The notes under the pieces are model-generated. The model was not told the origin of the DNA. It saw only the letters and a program-made list of their open reading frames with translations, and ran no database searches. The position numbers and the translations under genes were made by a program. A DNA stretch of 64,000 bases from Symbiodinium natans (taxonomy: Eukaryota > Sar > Dinophyceae > Suessiales > Symbiodiniaceae), in contig CAJNDS010000047.1 in assembly GCA_905221605.1 (NCBI GenBank), positions 558,001 to 622,000 of the forward strand, written 5' to 3'. This document shows positions 28,066-38,758 of this stretch, piece after piece; position 1 is the stretch's first letter; every line of letters begins with the position of its first letter.

Positions 28066-31000
28066 CAAACGCCCGCTGCTGCTCGCGTGATTCCGCTCTT
28101 GGATCCCGAGCAGCCCAAGGGCCACAAAAGAGCAAGCACCGGAGAGATACTCTCAGGCAAGCCTGTGTTGAGTTCTTCTCCTGGTTCATCTTCCCATGAT
28201 GCCTCTGCGAGTTCGCATGATGGCTCTGTTCGCACCGCGCTCAGATCCTTTCGTTTCGAGTCTTGGTGTGAGCACAATTTTTCTTCTGAGCTTTCAAAGC
28301 CCGAATCCTTTGCAGCGCAGTTGTTGCAGCAAGGTTCTTGCAATGGGACCGATCTCTTGCATTTGTCACACTTGTTGCCTGTCGAATCTAAGTCCAGGCA
28401 CTCAGCAGATTCCCTGGACGGTGGGAGCTTTCTCACTGGGGCCTACCGTCATGGCGGTGTCGCTGGGGCCAGAAAATCTTTAGCTGAGTTTCCCCTCACC
28501 TCCCGCCTTCTTGTACAGCTCGCTACTCAGCTTTTTCCGGGAACCACTTTTTCCACTGTTGCGCTTTTTCGCAACCTGCGAACCCCACGACATTCAGATA
28601 GCAATAACCTCACCGGCTCATGCAACCACGTCGCGGCTCTGACCAGCTTCTCAGGGGGAGGCATCCGTGTGTATCAGGGCCCAGAGCCAGAGGACCTCAC
28701 GTTTGGAGCATCTGGCGTCCTTAGCTTTGATGCGCATTTCGAGCATGAAACCTTGCCTTGGCGGGACGGGGACCGCCTTGTACTTGTTGCCTTCTCCGTT
28801 GGCTGCTTGTCGAAGCTCTCCGCTTCCTGCCGTGCCTCGCTTCTGGCGGTTGGGCTGCCCTTGCCACAAGAGCCTGCTGCTGCCCTTCCGGGCCTCACAA
28901 CCGGGGAGCCAGATTTGGGTCTGTGTCTTGAGGTGTTTTCCGGCACGGCCCGGTTGAGCGTTGCCTTGCAGGATGTGGGTTTTCAGGTCTTGGCTTTTGA
29001 TCATAGGGCGCGTTCCACCTTCCCAACCCAGCAGCTTGACCTTACCATACCCGACCACCAACAGGTGCTGTTTGACATTGTCAACGATAATGCTGCCCGC
29101 CTGCAGCATATCCATCTGGCTCCACCATGTGGAACTTGTTCAGCCGCCCGTGGCATCCCCATTCCGGAGTTTGCAGAAGCTGGCCTTTCCCAGCCTGTCC
29201 CCTTGCGCAGCGAGGCCCACCCTATGGGTCTACCCGGTTTATCAGGCTCTGATTGGGACCGAGTCCAGTCAGCAAACATCTTGTATGAGTTCTCCTGTAA
29301 ACTGGTGCGTTTGGCAGTGTCGCTTGGCGTTGGCATTTCCATTGAAAATCCCCAAAACTCCTGGTTTTGGTGGTTGCCGCCAGTTGTGGCGTTGCTCCAA
29401 GACATCAATGGCCACGAGACTTCTTTCCACGCTTGCATGCACGGAGGTTCTCGCGACAAGTTGACAAAGTTGTGGTGTTCCGATGATCGTTTTGCTCCGC
29501 TCCAGGCTCTGTGCAGTCGAGACCACAAGCACGCGCCCTGGCGTCCGCGCCTGCTTGATGGAAAGGTCAACTTTCCGACGGCTGCTGAAGCTGCTTATCC
29601 TGTCTTGCTGTGTCAGAGAATGGCTGAACTCGTTGCTGCAATGAAGCGTGCCTTGCCGCCCCAGGCTTCCTTGTTTGGTCCCGCTCCGCAGAAATTGCGC
29701 CTCGCCTTGGAGCGCCAGCCTCGGCGGCGGCGTCCTCTTGTGAGCATGTATACAGCCTACGATGCATGGGCCGTTCCCCTGGAGCTGGCCGAGCCGGTCC
29801 ACCGCCTTCTCAAGTGTTACCCCAAAGGTGCTCGAGTCATCAGACGGCAGCTTTGCTCATGGGGGCAGGTTCGGGCGGCCGTCTGTCCCAAAGTTGAGGA
29901 GGATCGGCTGAAGCAAGTTCTGACTAGCGCTTGGACCTGGTGCACCACACTTGATGCCGAGCCTAATCTGCCTGTCGAAGATTCGATGTCCTCGTTTGAG
30001 GTTTGTGGGATGTGCTCACCTTCAAACTTCGTAGAGACAGCAGAGATAGTCTGGGTAGGAATTCCGAGGGAGCCAGAGGACTTCTTGCAACAAGCCGTGA
30101 AAGTGGGCCATCCCAGGAGGATGATCACTTCTGATGAGGACCCCACATTGACGACGTTACTTGAAAATCTCCTTGCGCCTAGATTGGATTGCCGAGACAA
30201 GGGAACTTCCTTGCTGGAAAGGTGGGAGCAGGAGAAAGAGCAACTTGCGCATGAAGAGGAAAGAGTGATGTCCTCTTTGGACCCTGTGGTAGCAACTGTC
30301 CTTGAAGGGAAGTCCACCGTCCTACTTGACCGGCTGTTGCAGGAAGCCCAGTATCCGGATGTGGATCTGGTGGAGGACATCAGACAAGGTTTCCCTTTGA
30401 CTGGCTGGATGAAGAACACAAACGTCTTTGTTCCTGACCCAAGGCCACCCAAGGCCACCTTGTCGTCTCAGCTCAGTTCCGCCTCTGCAAGGAACCGAGC
30501 TACCTTGGCAAAGGTTGCTTCGACCGTGAGTGACGCCACTGCGATAGCCACTTGGGACGAGACCCTCCAGGAGCTTGAGAAAGGTTGGATCTTTGAGGAC
30601 GCAGACGTTGACTTGGCATCTTGCCTCATTGCGCATCGCTTTGGCGTCTGCCAGGGATCCAAGGTTCGGGTTATAGACAATGGTAAAGCTTCTGGAATCA
30701 ACCAAACGGTTGGGTTGCAGGAGAGGTATAGGCTGCACGGGGTTGAGTTTCTTGCTGCTCTTTTAACGAAGGCCCTAAGTGACCCTAGGTCCAAAGGAGC
30801 GGTGATCGAAGGAAAAACGCTTGACTTAACTTCGGCTTACAAACAATATGCAGTTTTGCCTTCGGACAGAAGTTTGTTCCGCATTGCAGTCATGAACCCC
30901 TCGACAAGGGAGGTGCACATCTATGGCCCATGCTCTTTGCCCTTTGGCACCACTGGCAGCGTCTCCGGATTCCTTAGGACCGCGGCAGCCACCTGGTTTT

Positions 31001-31392
31001 TGGGTTCGGCTAGGGTAGGGCTGGCATGGTGTAGCTATTTTGACGACTTTCCGCTGTTAGCTCTCAAAAGCTGCACTCACCAAGCGGACGGTTGTGCAAA
31101 GGCCCTGTTTGATTTGCTGGGAATCAGGTTCGCCCGTGAAGGTAAGAAGGCTGTACCCTTCAGCTCAACCTTCAAGGCGTTGGGCCTCTTGTTTGACTTG
31201 TCAAAGTTTGGAGAAGGAGAAGTCGTAATTCGGCACACAGATGAACGGATCAAGGAGCTCCATGCGTCGTTGAGTAAAGCATTGGAGGCAGACAAGTTGA
31301 CGCCTGCCGAGGCGGAAAGCTTGAGAGGGAGGCTGCACTGGTTCTGCTCTTCCTTTTCGGCCGTAGGCCTTGTCATGCCGTCAGCACTCTGA
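28066..31392 (+). CDS. Polyprotein: 2OG-Fe(II) dioxygenase-like, cytosine methyltransferase-like, reverse transcriptase
   Basis: Open from just after the gag TGA; the first start-like codon is GTG 28087 (numbering from there, 1101 residues). About 115-245: a double-stranded beta-helix pattern with RHSD (His 169, Asp 171), FSGGGI, FEHETLPWRDGDR (His 220, Arg 230 ten residues on), the HxD..H..R set of 2-oxoglutarate/Fe(II) dioxygenases. About 275-520: LEVFSGTARLS (SAM-binding loop), LAPPCGTCS (PPC with Cys 348), SIENPQNSW (ENP at 420-422) and GGSRDKLTKLW, in the order of cytosine-C5 methyltransferases. About 660-1100: the RT with RFGVCQGSKVRVID, LDLTSAYKQ (Asp 913), SYFDDF (Asp 986 and 987) and LRGRLHWF. 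Predicted roles: modify or unmodify cytosines in the element or target DNA, plus cDNA synthesis. The RT is certain, the methyltransferase likely, the dioxygenase a motif-based inference. Confidence 0.75.
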   Translation, partial: QTPAAARVIPLLDPEQPKGHKRASTGEILSGKPVLSSSPGSSSHDASASSHDGSVRTALRSFRFESWCEHNFSSELSKPESFAAQLLQQGSCNGTDLLHLSHLLPVESKSRHSADSLDGGSFLTGAYRHGGVAGARKSLAEFPLTSRLLVQLATQLFPGTTFSTVALFRNLRTPRHSDSNNLTGSCNHVAALTSFSGGGIRVYQGPEPEDLTFGASGVLSFDAHFEHETLPWRDGDRLVLVAFSVGCLSKLSASCRASLLAVGLPLPQEPAAALPGLTTGEPDLGLCLEVFSGTARLSVALQDVGFQVLAFDHRARSTFPTQQLDLTIPDHQQVLFDIVNDNAARLQHIHLAPPCGTCSAARGIPIPEFAEAGLSQPVPLRSEAHPMGLPGLSGSDWDRVQSANILYEFSCKLVRLAVSLGVGISIENPQNSWFWWLPPVVALLQDINGHETSFHACMHGGSRDKLTKLWCSDDRFAPLQALCSRDHKHAPWRPRLLDGKVNFPTAAEAAYPVLLCQRMAELVAAMKRALPPQASLFGPAPQKLRLALERQPRRRRPLVSMYTAYDAWAVPLELAEPVHRLLKCYPKGARVIRRQLCSWGQVRAAVCPKVEEDRLKQVLTSAWTWCTTLDAEPNLPVEDSMSSFEVCGMCSPSNFVETAEIVWVGIPREPEDFLQQAVKVGHPRRMITSDEDPTLTTLLENLLAPRLDCRDKGTSLLERWEQEKEQLAHEEERVMSSLDPVVATVLEGKSTVLLDRLLQEAQYPDVDLVEDIRQGFPLTGWMKNTNVFVPDPRPPKATLSSQLSSASARNRATLAKVASTVSDATAIATWDETLQELEKGWIFEDADVDLASCLIAHRFGVCQGSKVRVIDNGKASGINQTVGLQERYRLHGVEFLAALLTKALSDPRSKGAVIEGKTLDLTSAYKQYAVLPSDRSLFRIAVMNPSTREVHIYGPCSLPFGTTGSVSGFLRTAAATWFLGSARVGLAWCSYFDDFPLLALKSCTHQADGCAKALFDLLGIRFAREGKKAVPFSSTFKALGLLFDLSKFGEGEVVIRHTDERIKELHASLSKALEADKLTPAEAESLRGRLHWFCSSFSAVGLVMPSAL

Positions 31393-31997
31393 ACAAGCGT
31401 GCCAAAGCGAGTGAGGGATGTCTCTCGTTGGACCCTGATCTTAAAGATGCCCTGGCATACCTAAAGGACAAGGCGCTGTGTGCCCCGCCGTTGAAGTTGA
31501 CTGCAGACTTCAGGCGCACCTTTTACATCTTCACGGATGGAAGCCTTGAGGACTCTTACGCGGGGTTGGGGGGAATTCTCTACGACTCCCTCGGATCTCC
31601 TCTTGCGTTCTTCTCGGGAACAGTGCCTGAGGACGTTTTGAGTGCTCTGAGAAAGCAATCTTCGCATCCAATCTATGAGGTAGAGCTGCTCGCTGTGTGG
31701 GTCGCCATGACCTTGTGGGAGTCCGCCTTGTCGGATGCCTACAGCGTTTGTTATCTCGACAATGAAGCGGCGCAAGGGGCTTTGATAGCCTGCAAGTCGT
31801 CTACGTTGGCTGGGACTGCAATTGTCCGTGACATCCTTGACCTTGAGGATAGGTGCCGTTGTCGTCCTTGGTATGGGCGAGTGCCATCTCACTCTAACCC
31901 TTCAGATCCTCCGAGCCGAGGTGATTGCGCTGCTTTGCTTGGGGCAGGATTGATGGCCAGCTCTATGCCTGTGGAGTTCCCTGATGTTGGGAGTTAG
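31393..31997 (+). CDS. RNase H domain of YR retroelement 2
   Basis: In another frame than the RT. Overlapping sequence upstream of the RT stop reads FGRRPCHAVSTLNKRAK in this frame, so a -1 shift around CCTTTTC (about 31353) would fuse RT and RNase H. The core has YIFTDGS (Asp), YEVELLAV (Glu), VCYLDNEAA (Asp) and NPSDPPSR (Asp), the D-E-D-D set. It ends at TAG 31995, 45 bp before repeat B1. The domain removes RNA from the RNA:cDNA hybrid. Either a programmed frameshift or a recent indel separates it from the RT. Confidence 0.7.
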
Positions 31998-32042
31998 AGG
32001 GGTCACATGTCGGGTTGCTCCCAAGAGCTGCGTCTTCTCTAA

Positions 32043-32379
32043 GGGGGATGATCGGGCATGCTCTTGTGTGGATGGTCCATCGTGGTGTAGCAGGCATTGC
32101 CAGTTCCCACGTGGCCTCTGCAGTGCACAACAAAAGACCGACTCTGACCCCTTTGCCTTTTGGAAGAAAGCAAATGAGCGAGTGAGCGTCATCATGTTTG
32201 TTTGGGATCTCAAGTGATGAATCTTCAGGATGGATAGTTTTGTGAACCTTTCTCAAATAGATTCTGTCATTGGATTCCAATATTTCATATGCTGACGTTC
32301 AAGCATTGGGAAATTGCAAGTTTTAATTTCCATGAGCCATCGCATACGTGATGTGAGTGTTGCATGCGGTCCACAAGGC
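32043..32379 (+). repeat. Split repeat B1
   Basis: 337 bp starting GGGGGATGATCGGG; one difference from B2 (G versus A near 32167/32750). It ends at core hexamer AAATAA 32380-32385. Confidence 0.9.
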
Positions 32380-32385
32380 AAATAA

Positions 32386-32608
32386 GGTACTGGCCCAGAA
32401 TGGGCAACACCCTTATTTGAAGAAGTGGATTGTTTTGATTGTCAACAAAACAAAGCATGCATGAAGTTTGTTTTCATCAAACCAAGCATGAATGCACATG
32501 ATGTGAGTCAACTTTTAAGATTGCTTGACAAGGCATGTTTGAGAGAATACATGGGCATGCTGGCTTTCTCCTCTCAAGTTTTGAGTGTCAGACGAAAAAC
32601 ATCTTTGA
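32386..32608 (+). repeat. Split repeat A2
   Basis: 223 bp, copy of A1. A 17-bp C-rich linker (32609-32625) joins it to B2. Confidence 0.9.
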
Positions 32609-32625
32609 CCCACCCACCCACGCCG

Positions 32626-32962
32626 GGGGGATGATCGGGCATGCTCTTGTGTGGATGGTCCATCGTGGTGTAGCAGGCATTGCCAGTTCCCACGTGGCCT
32701 CTGCAGTGCACAACAAAAGACCGACTCTGACCCCTTTGCCTTTTGGAAGAAAACAAATGAGCGAGTGAGCGTCATCATGTTTGTTTGGGATCTCAAGTGA
32801 TGAATCTTCAGGATGGATAGTTTTGTGAACCTTTCTCAAATAGATTCTGTCATTGGATTCCAATATTTCATATGCTGACGTTCAAGCATTGGGAAATTGC
32901 AAGTTTTAATTTCCATGAGCCATCGCATACGTGATGTGAGTGTTGCATGCGGTCCACAAGGC
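32626..32962 (+). repeat. Split repeat B2
   Basis: 337 bp, copy of B1; followed by AAATAA (32963-32968) and the interrupted array sequence. Confidence 0.9.
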
Positions 32963-32968
32963 AAATAA

Positions 32969-34560
32969 AGCAAGATTCGAGGGGGGTGGAATTTAGAGTA
33001 AATCCCTTCTCTCATCTTCTTTCAGCCCCCCCCCCCCTTGTGACCCCCTTCAAGCCCTCTTCAAGGCCCCCTTCAAGCCTCCCTTTACGCCCCCTTTAAG
33101 CCCCTTCAAGCCCCCCTTTAAGCCCCCCCTGAAACCCCCCCTTAAGCCCCCCTTAAGCCCCCCCTTAAGCCCCCCTTAAGCCCCCCCTTAAGCTCCCCCT
33201 TTAAGCCCCATTTAAGCCCCCTTTCCCCGCCGTCCCACCCCCAACCCCCCCGCTCTTTACTTCTTAACACAAAAACAATCTCGTCTCTACTCCTCTGAGT
33301 TTTGAACATGAAATACAAAAACAAAACAAGATTTGAGGGGGGTGAAATTTAGACTAAAGTCCTTTCTCTCTTCTCCCCTCTTTCCAATTCACAACAGGCA
33401 AAATGGGGGGGGCTGCGCCCCCCCCAACCCCCCCGCTCTTTACTTTTAGAAACAACAACTGTCTCGTCTCTACTCCTCTGATTTTCGAATAAGGAAATAC
33501 AAAAACAAAAGAAGATTCGAGAAATTCGAGGGGGGTAGAATTTAGAATAAATTCCCTTCTCCCTGCTCCTCTGAGTTTTCGAAGAATGAAATACGAAAAA
33601 CAAAAGAATATTCGAGGGGGGTGGAACTTAGAATAAATTCTCTTCTCCTCTTTTTGCTTTAAGAAACAAAAAACAGTCTCGTCTCCTTTCAAGATTGAAC
33701 AACCCAGGTTCAAGCCAGGTTCAACCCAAGTGCAATCCAGGTTGAAGGGGGCGGAATTTAGACTAAATTTCCTTCTCTCTCTTCTTGAAGAGAAGGTAAT
33801 GTTTAAAGTCTCACTTCTCTGGCTTCGAATAATGAAATCCAACAAATAAAACAAGATTCGAGGGGGGTGGAATTTAGAATAAATCCCTTCTCTCATCTTC
33901 TTTCAGCCCCCCCCCCCTTAAGGCCCCCCCCTTCAAGCCTCCCTTTACGCCCCCTTTAAGCCCCTTCAGGCCCCCCTTTAAGCCCCCCCTGAAACCCCCC
34001 TTAAGCCCCCCTTGAGCCCCCCCTTAAGCCCCCCTTAAGCCCCCCCTTAAGCTTCCCCTTTAAGCCCCATTTAAGCCCCCTTCCCCGCCGTCCCACCCCC
34101 AACGCCCCCGCTCTTTACTTCTTAAAACAAAAACAATCTCGTCTCTACTCCTCTGAGTTTTGAACAATGAAATACAAAAACAAAACAAGATTTGAGGGGG
34201 TGAATTTAGACTAAAATCCTGTCCCTCTTCTCCCCTCTTTCCAATTCACAACAGGCAAAATGGGGGGGGGCTGCGCCCCCCCCCCCCCCCCCCCCAACCC
34301 CCCCGCTCTTTACTTTTGGAAACAACAACTGTCTCGTCTCTACTCCTCTGATTTTCGAATAAGGAAATACAAAAAACAAAAGAAGATTCAAGAATCTTCG
34401 AGGAGGTAGAATTTAGAATAAATTCCCTTCTCCCTTCTCCTCTGAGTTTTCGAAGAATGAAATACGAAAAACAAAATATTCGAGAAGGGTGGAATTTAGA
34501 ATAAATTCTCTTCTTCTCTTTTTGCTTTAAGAAACAAAAAACAGTCTTGTCCCCTTTCAA
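32969..34560. repeat. Tandem array of about 0.88-kb units rich in CCCCTTAAG
   Basis: Two units offset by about 881 bp (CAAGATTCGAGG at 32971 and 33852). Each has a C-rich part with repeated CCCCCCTTAAGC, then poly-G/poly-C runs and repeated GAATTTAGAATAAAT.. segments. The array extends left of the YR element to 23690. No gene is supported. Confidence 0.75.
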
Positions 34561-34651
34561 GATTGAAAAACCCAGGTTCAAGCCAGGTTCAACCCAAGTT
34601 CAACCCAGGTTCAACCTAGGTTTCGAATTGAACCCAGGTTCAACCTGAATT

Positions 34652-35594
34652 CTCTCTCTAGGGGAGGTGTTCCAGTTCTCTGCTCTGTGGTGGCTACAGG
34701 CCTGGTTATGAGAGATGTATGAGAAGTATGCATTTCAAGAGGCTGTCGATTCTCGGGCCTACGGCCCGGAGCTCGAGCAATCGAAGGGGTTCTAGAAAGC
34801 TTGCAAAACGGGATTTCGCGGCTGCTTCGAAGCTGCATGCCAAACAGCTATCGAGCTGCTCGCCGGCAGCTCACGAGCTGGCAAGGGAATTTTCGCAAGG
34901 ATTTGTCAGTCAAATTGGCTGACAGATCAGTCGCAGGTCCCAGCATCCATGAGCTGCAGCCCAGCAGCTTGCGAGCTGCATGCCCAACAGCTTTCGAGCT
35001 GCATGCCCAACAGCTTTTCGAGCTGCACGCCAAACAGCTTTCGAGCTGACTGCCGAGCGCTTTCGAGCTGATTGCCAAACAGCCTCGAAGCCTCCACTAC
35101 GCCTCGCAGGCGCTCCGAAGCTCCGCCCCTCTTCAGACGTGCGCGCCAGCGCGCGAAGCGCGCAAAGGTCCGCTCCCCAGCAGCTCGCGAGCTGACGAGA
35201 AACAACTTTCGAGCTGCATGCCACACAGCTCGGCCTCGATGCCTCGTAAGCCTCAATGCCCAGCAAGCTTCAATGCCCGGCCTCTATGCCTTACAGGACT
35301 TCCGCTTCGATGCCTCGCAAGCATTCCGAAGCTCCCGCTCAGGGCGCAAAGGTCCGCCCCCCAGCAGCTCGCGAGCTGACTTGCGCTCCGAAGCCCGCCG
35401 CGCGCGATGCATCCGCTCTCGAGTCGCTGCGCGGCTGTTTTGCAAGCACTTTAAAGCCCCTCCGATTCCCAGCTCTGCAGCCTCCAGCCGGCAGAATCGA
35501 CAGCCTCTCGAAATGCATAAGTCTCATCGATCTCTCATAACCAGGCCTGTAGCCACCACAGAGTGGAGAACCGGAACACCTCCCCTAGAGAGAG
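34652..35594. mobile_element. Foldback/MITE-like element with 102-bp inverted ends
   Basis: 34652-34753 and 35493-35594 are inverted copies of 102 bp with eight mismatches by eye; outermost sequence CTCTCTCTAGGGGAGG. The 740-bp interior is built of degenerate AGCTTTCGAGCTGCATGCC-type repeats, themselves rich in AGCT palindromes. There is no transposase ORF. Target duplications are unclear. A non-autonomous DNA element or foldback element is likely. Confidence 0.7.
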
Positions 35595-35610
35595 CAAAAT
35601 TTGATGTTAT

Positions 35611-36900
35611 TTACGCTATATCCGGCCCCATGGCCCACCTGACAATCCTGACGGAACTGACGGTCCTCTGGGCTGGCGGCGCTGGCCCTTCAGCCCGGCC
35701 ACCTCCTCGCACCTGTAGACGGGGGTGCGACATCTGCAGCAGCCGCTCCACAGCGGGGCGGTGCTGCTTCGGGACGTCCTGCATCACCAGGCAATCGGTC
35801 TTGATGCTCTTCAGGTAGCGCTTCGGCACTTCCGCCAAAGCCTGCCGAATCCGGGCCACCGCCACGTACTCGGCTCCCATGATGTAGTCATGCACCGGTC
35901 GGTAGGAACTGTTGGAGAGCGCTCTGCGACAAAGATGTGATCCCAGTAGTGTGTTCTTCCGCCGGAGTCCGTGAAGGTCTGGCACCAGCTGCAGCCCTCG
36001 CCATCTTCCTGATGGTTTGAAGTCTTCACGGAATAAACCAATTCTGGACTCCGAGCTCCTCAGGCCAGCTCTGCTCCATGCGCTCCAGGACCAGTTCCAG
36101 GCAGCGCTGGTCGACGTGCGCAGTGGCGTCCAGGCTCCACTTGAAGTGGCTCCACTTGGCGAGCCCCGCCTCCAGCATGTAGGCGCACGCAGGCTTGGGA
36201 TACCACCCTCTCCCCACAGAGGGCAGGCGGTCCAGCGCACCGCCGCAGGTCCATCAGCTTGCCCTTCTCCGACAACGATGCATGCTGGAGGAGCTGTAGG
36301 CCCACTGTTGGTGGGGTGGAGGAAGTACACTTCCCCGCTGATCATGTAGATGGGGTCCCCCTCTCCAGGCTGCCCCAGCTGCCGGAGCACCGCTTCCTTC
36401 ACGTTGCGGGCGATCTGCGCCTCACTCCAGGCGTCGTTCTGCCGGGACAGGCCCAGGTGCAGCGTGGTGATGGGCAGGTAGTCATGGCGCTCGTAGGGGT
36501 TGCCGTTCCTCCAGGGCCCCGGATGATCACGGGCACATGAGCCAGCCACTCAGTGTACTTATCCTTGAAGAAAGCTTTTCCTAGTTTGGTGACCTGGTAC
36601 TGGCCGTTGGGCTGCAGGGTCCGCACGAGCTTCCGCGTCCCCCTCTCATGAGGATGTAGTCGGAAGCGCCGTCTCGGATGAGCTGCTGGGCCTCGTCGAA
36701 CTGGCGGTTCGGGGGGGGGCGCCGGCCGGTGAGGCCGAAGAAGAACTGGCCCGCACGGGTGAGCTGGCCATTCGGACGTGAGAGGAGCACGGACTGCAGG
36801 CGGTGGTCCCTCAGAGGCAGTAGCTGCGAGCCTTGCGCTGAGATCCGTGGTCTGGCCCCAGCGTCGGCTGCACGTCGTATCGCTTCGCGTTGTTGGCCCC
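35611..36900 (-). pseudogene. Broken polyprotein fragment of unrecognised type
   Basis: Minus-strand coding in at least three frames: 36880-36600 (VLLSRPNGQLTRAGQFFFG, FDEAQQLIRDGASDYILMR), 36626-36500 (QYQVTKLGKAFFKDKYTEWL), 36540-36310 (YERHDYLPITTLHLG, MISGEVYFLHP), 36217-36026 (KWSLDATAHVDQRCLELVL) and 35900-35640 (VHDYIMGAEYVAVARIRQAL, SIKTDCLVMQDVP). Each piece is protein-like in composition and consecutive on the strand, so this is one degraded gene. No catalytic motif is visible. A helicase- or polymerase-bearing mobile or viral polyprotein is a guess only. Confidence 0.4.
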
Positions 36901-36904
36901 CTTG

Positions 36905-37790
36905 GGACTACCCTAAGTAAGGCCTGTCAGTTCTGTCAGTTTTGTCAGATTTGTCAAGTGGGTTGTTTTAGCCTACAAAGAGCATCGAAAAACCCCCCCA
37001 GGGCCCGCCTGACAGAACTGACAAAACTGACAGTCCGCTCAGGCGGGGATTTGGGCTTCTGTTGCGGCAAAATCAGGCCAAACATGCGACCTGACAAAAC
37101 TGACAAAACTGACAGTCCCCAGCCTGGCCCCGGCGAGTCGAGTTGAGCTCAGGACCTGCCCGGAATGGGGGCAAGCGACTTTTGGTCTTTTTGGTGACAA
37201 ACCTGACATCTGCTTCCCGGACCCCGACACGGCAATACGAGTCTTCAGGGAGGGGCAGGACGACGATCAGGTTTGTCAGGTCTGTCAGACGGGACTTGGG
37301 CGGGGATTTGGGCTTCTGTTGCGGCAAAATCAGGCCAAACATGCGACCTGACAAAACTGACAAAACTGACAGTACCCAGCTGGCCCCGGCGAGTCGAGTT
37401 GAGCTCAGGACCTGCCCGGAATGGGGGCAAGCGACTTTTTTCTCGGCAGCGGGAAATGGCTTGTCAGTTTTGTCAGGTTTGTCAGTCGGCTCCTCGGGGT
37501 CTTTTTGGTGCAGTTTGTCTACAAAAACGCGTCAAACATGCCACCTGACAAACCTGACAAACCTGACATCTGCTTCCCGGACCCCGACACGGCAATAGTC
37601 TTCAGGGAGGGGCAGGACGACGATCAGGTTTGTCAGGTCTGTCAGACGGGGCTTGGGCGGGGATTTGGGCTTCTGTTGCGGCAAAATCAGGCCAAACATG
37701 CGACTTGACAAAACTGACAAAACTGACAGTCCCCAGCCTGGCCCCCGCGAGTCGAGTTGAGCTCAGGACCTGCCCGGAATCGAAGCCATA
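36905..37790. repeat. Repeats built on TGACAAAACTGACA
   Basis: Three to four units carrying CCTGACAAAACTGACAAAAC, and its inverse TGTCAGTTTTGTCAGG, joined by a conserved GC-rich stretch (GTCGAGTTGAGCTCAGGACC). Two units at 37200-37560 and 37560-37780 are offset by about 357 bp. Related units recur at 41461-42445. Confidence 0.75.
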
Positions 37791-38727
<937 letters not shown>

Positions 38728-38758
38728 AATTGTCCCTGCAACTCTGTCCTCAACGAGC

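Larger units (their letters stand above)
23806..32968 (+). mobile_element. YR retroelement 2 with split direct repeats (A1-ORFs-B1-A2-B2)
   Basis: A 9163-bp element. A1 (23812-24034) is repeated as A2 (32386-32608) with no difference seen over 223 bp. B1 (32043-32379) is repeated as B2 (32626-32962) with one difference in 337 bp. The hexamer AAATAA stands at the left end (23806-23811), between B1 and A2 (32380-32385) and at the right end (32963-32968). This is the split-repeat architecture of PAT/Ngaro-type tyrosine-recombinase retrotransposons, in which cDNA is circularised through A/B and integrated by recombination. Gene order is YR, gag, dioxygenase-like plus methyltransferase-like plus RT, RNase H. 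The near-identical repeats indicate recent movement, although the YR gene has two lesions. A related empty site lies at 33827-33870. Confidence 0.85.

Noticed and set aside
28087..28950. Adenine (Dam-type) methyltransferase of DIRS elements
   Set aside because: The motif is PPC with a following ENP, not the DPPY/DPPW of adenine methyltransferases.
32969..34560. CRISPR-like or regulatory array in the CCCCTTAAG repeats
   Set aside because: No constant repeat with unique spacers; simple degenerate satellite DNA in a eukaryotic setting.
36905..37790. CRISPR array from TGACAAAACTGACA repeats
   Set aside because: The spacing sequence is itself repeated and both orientations occur.
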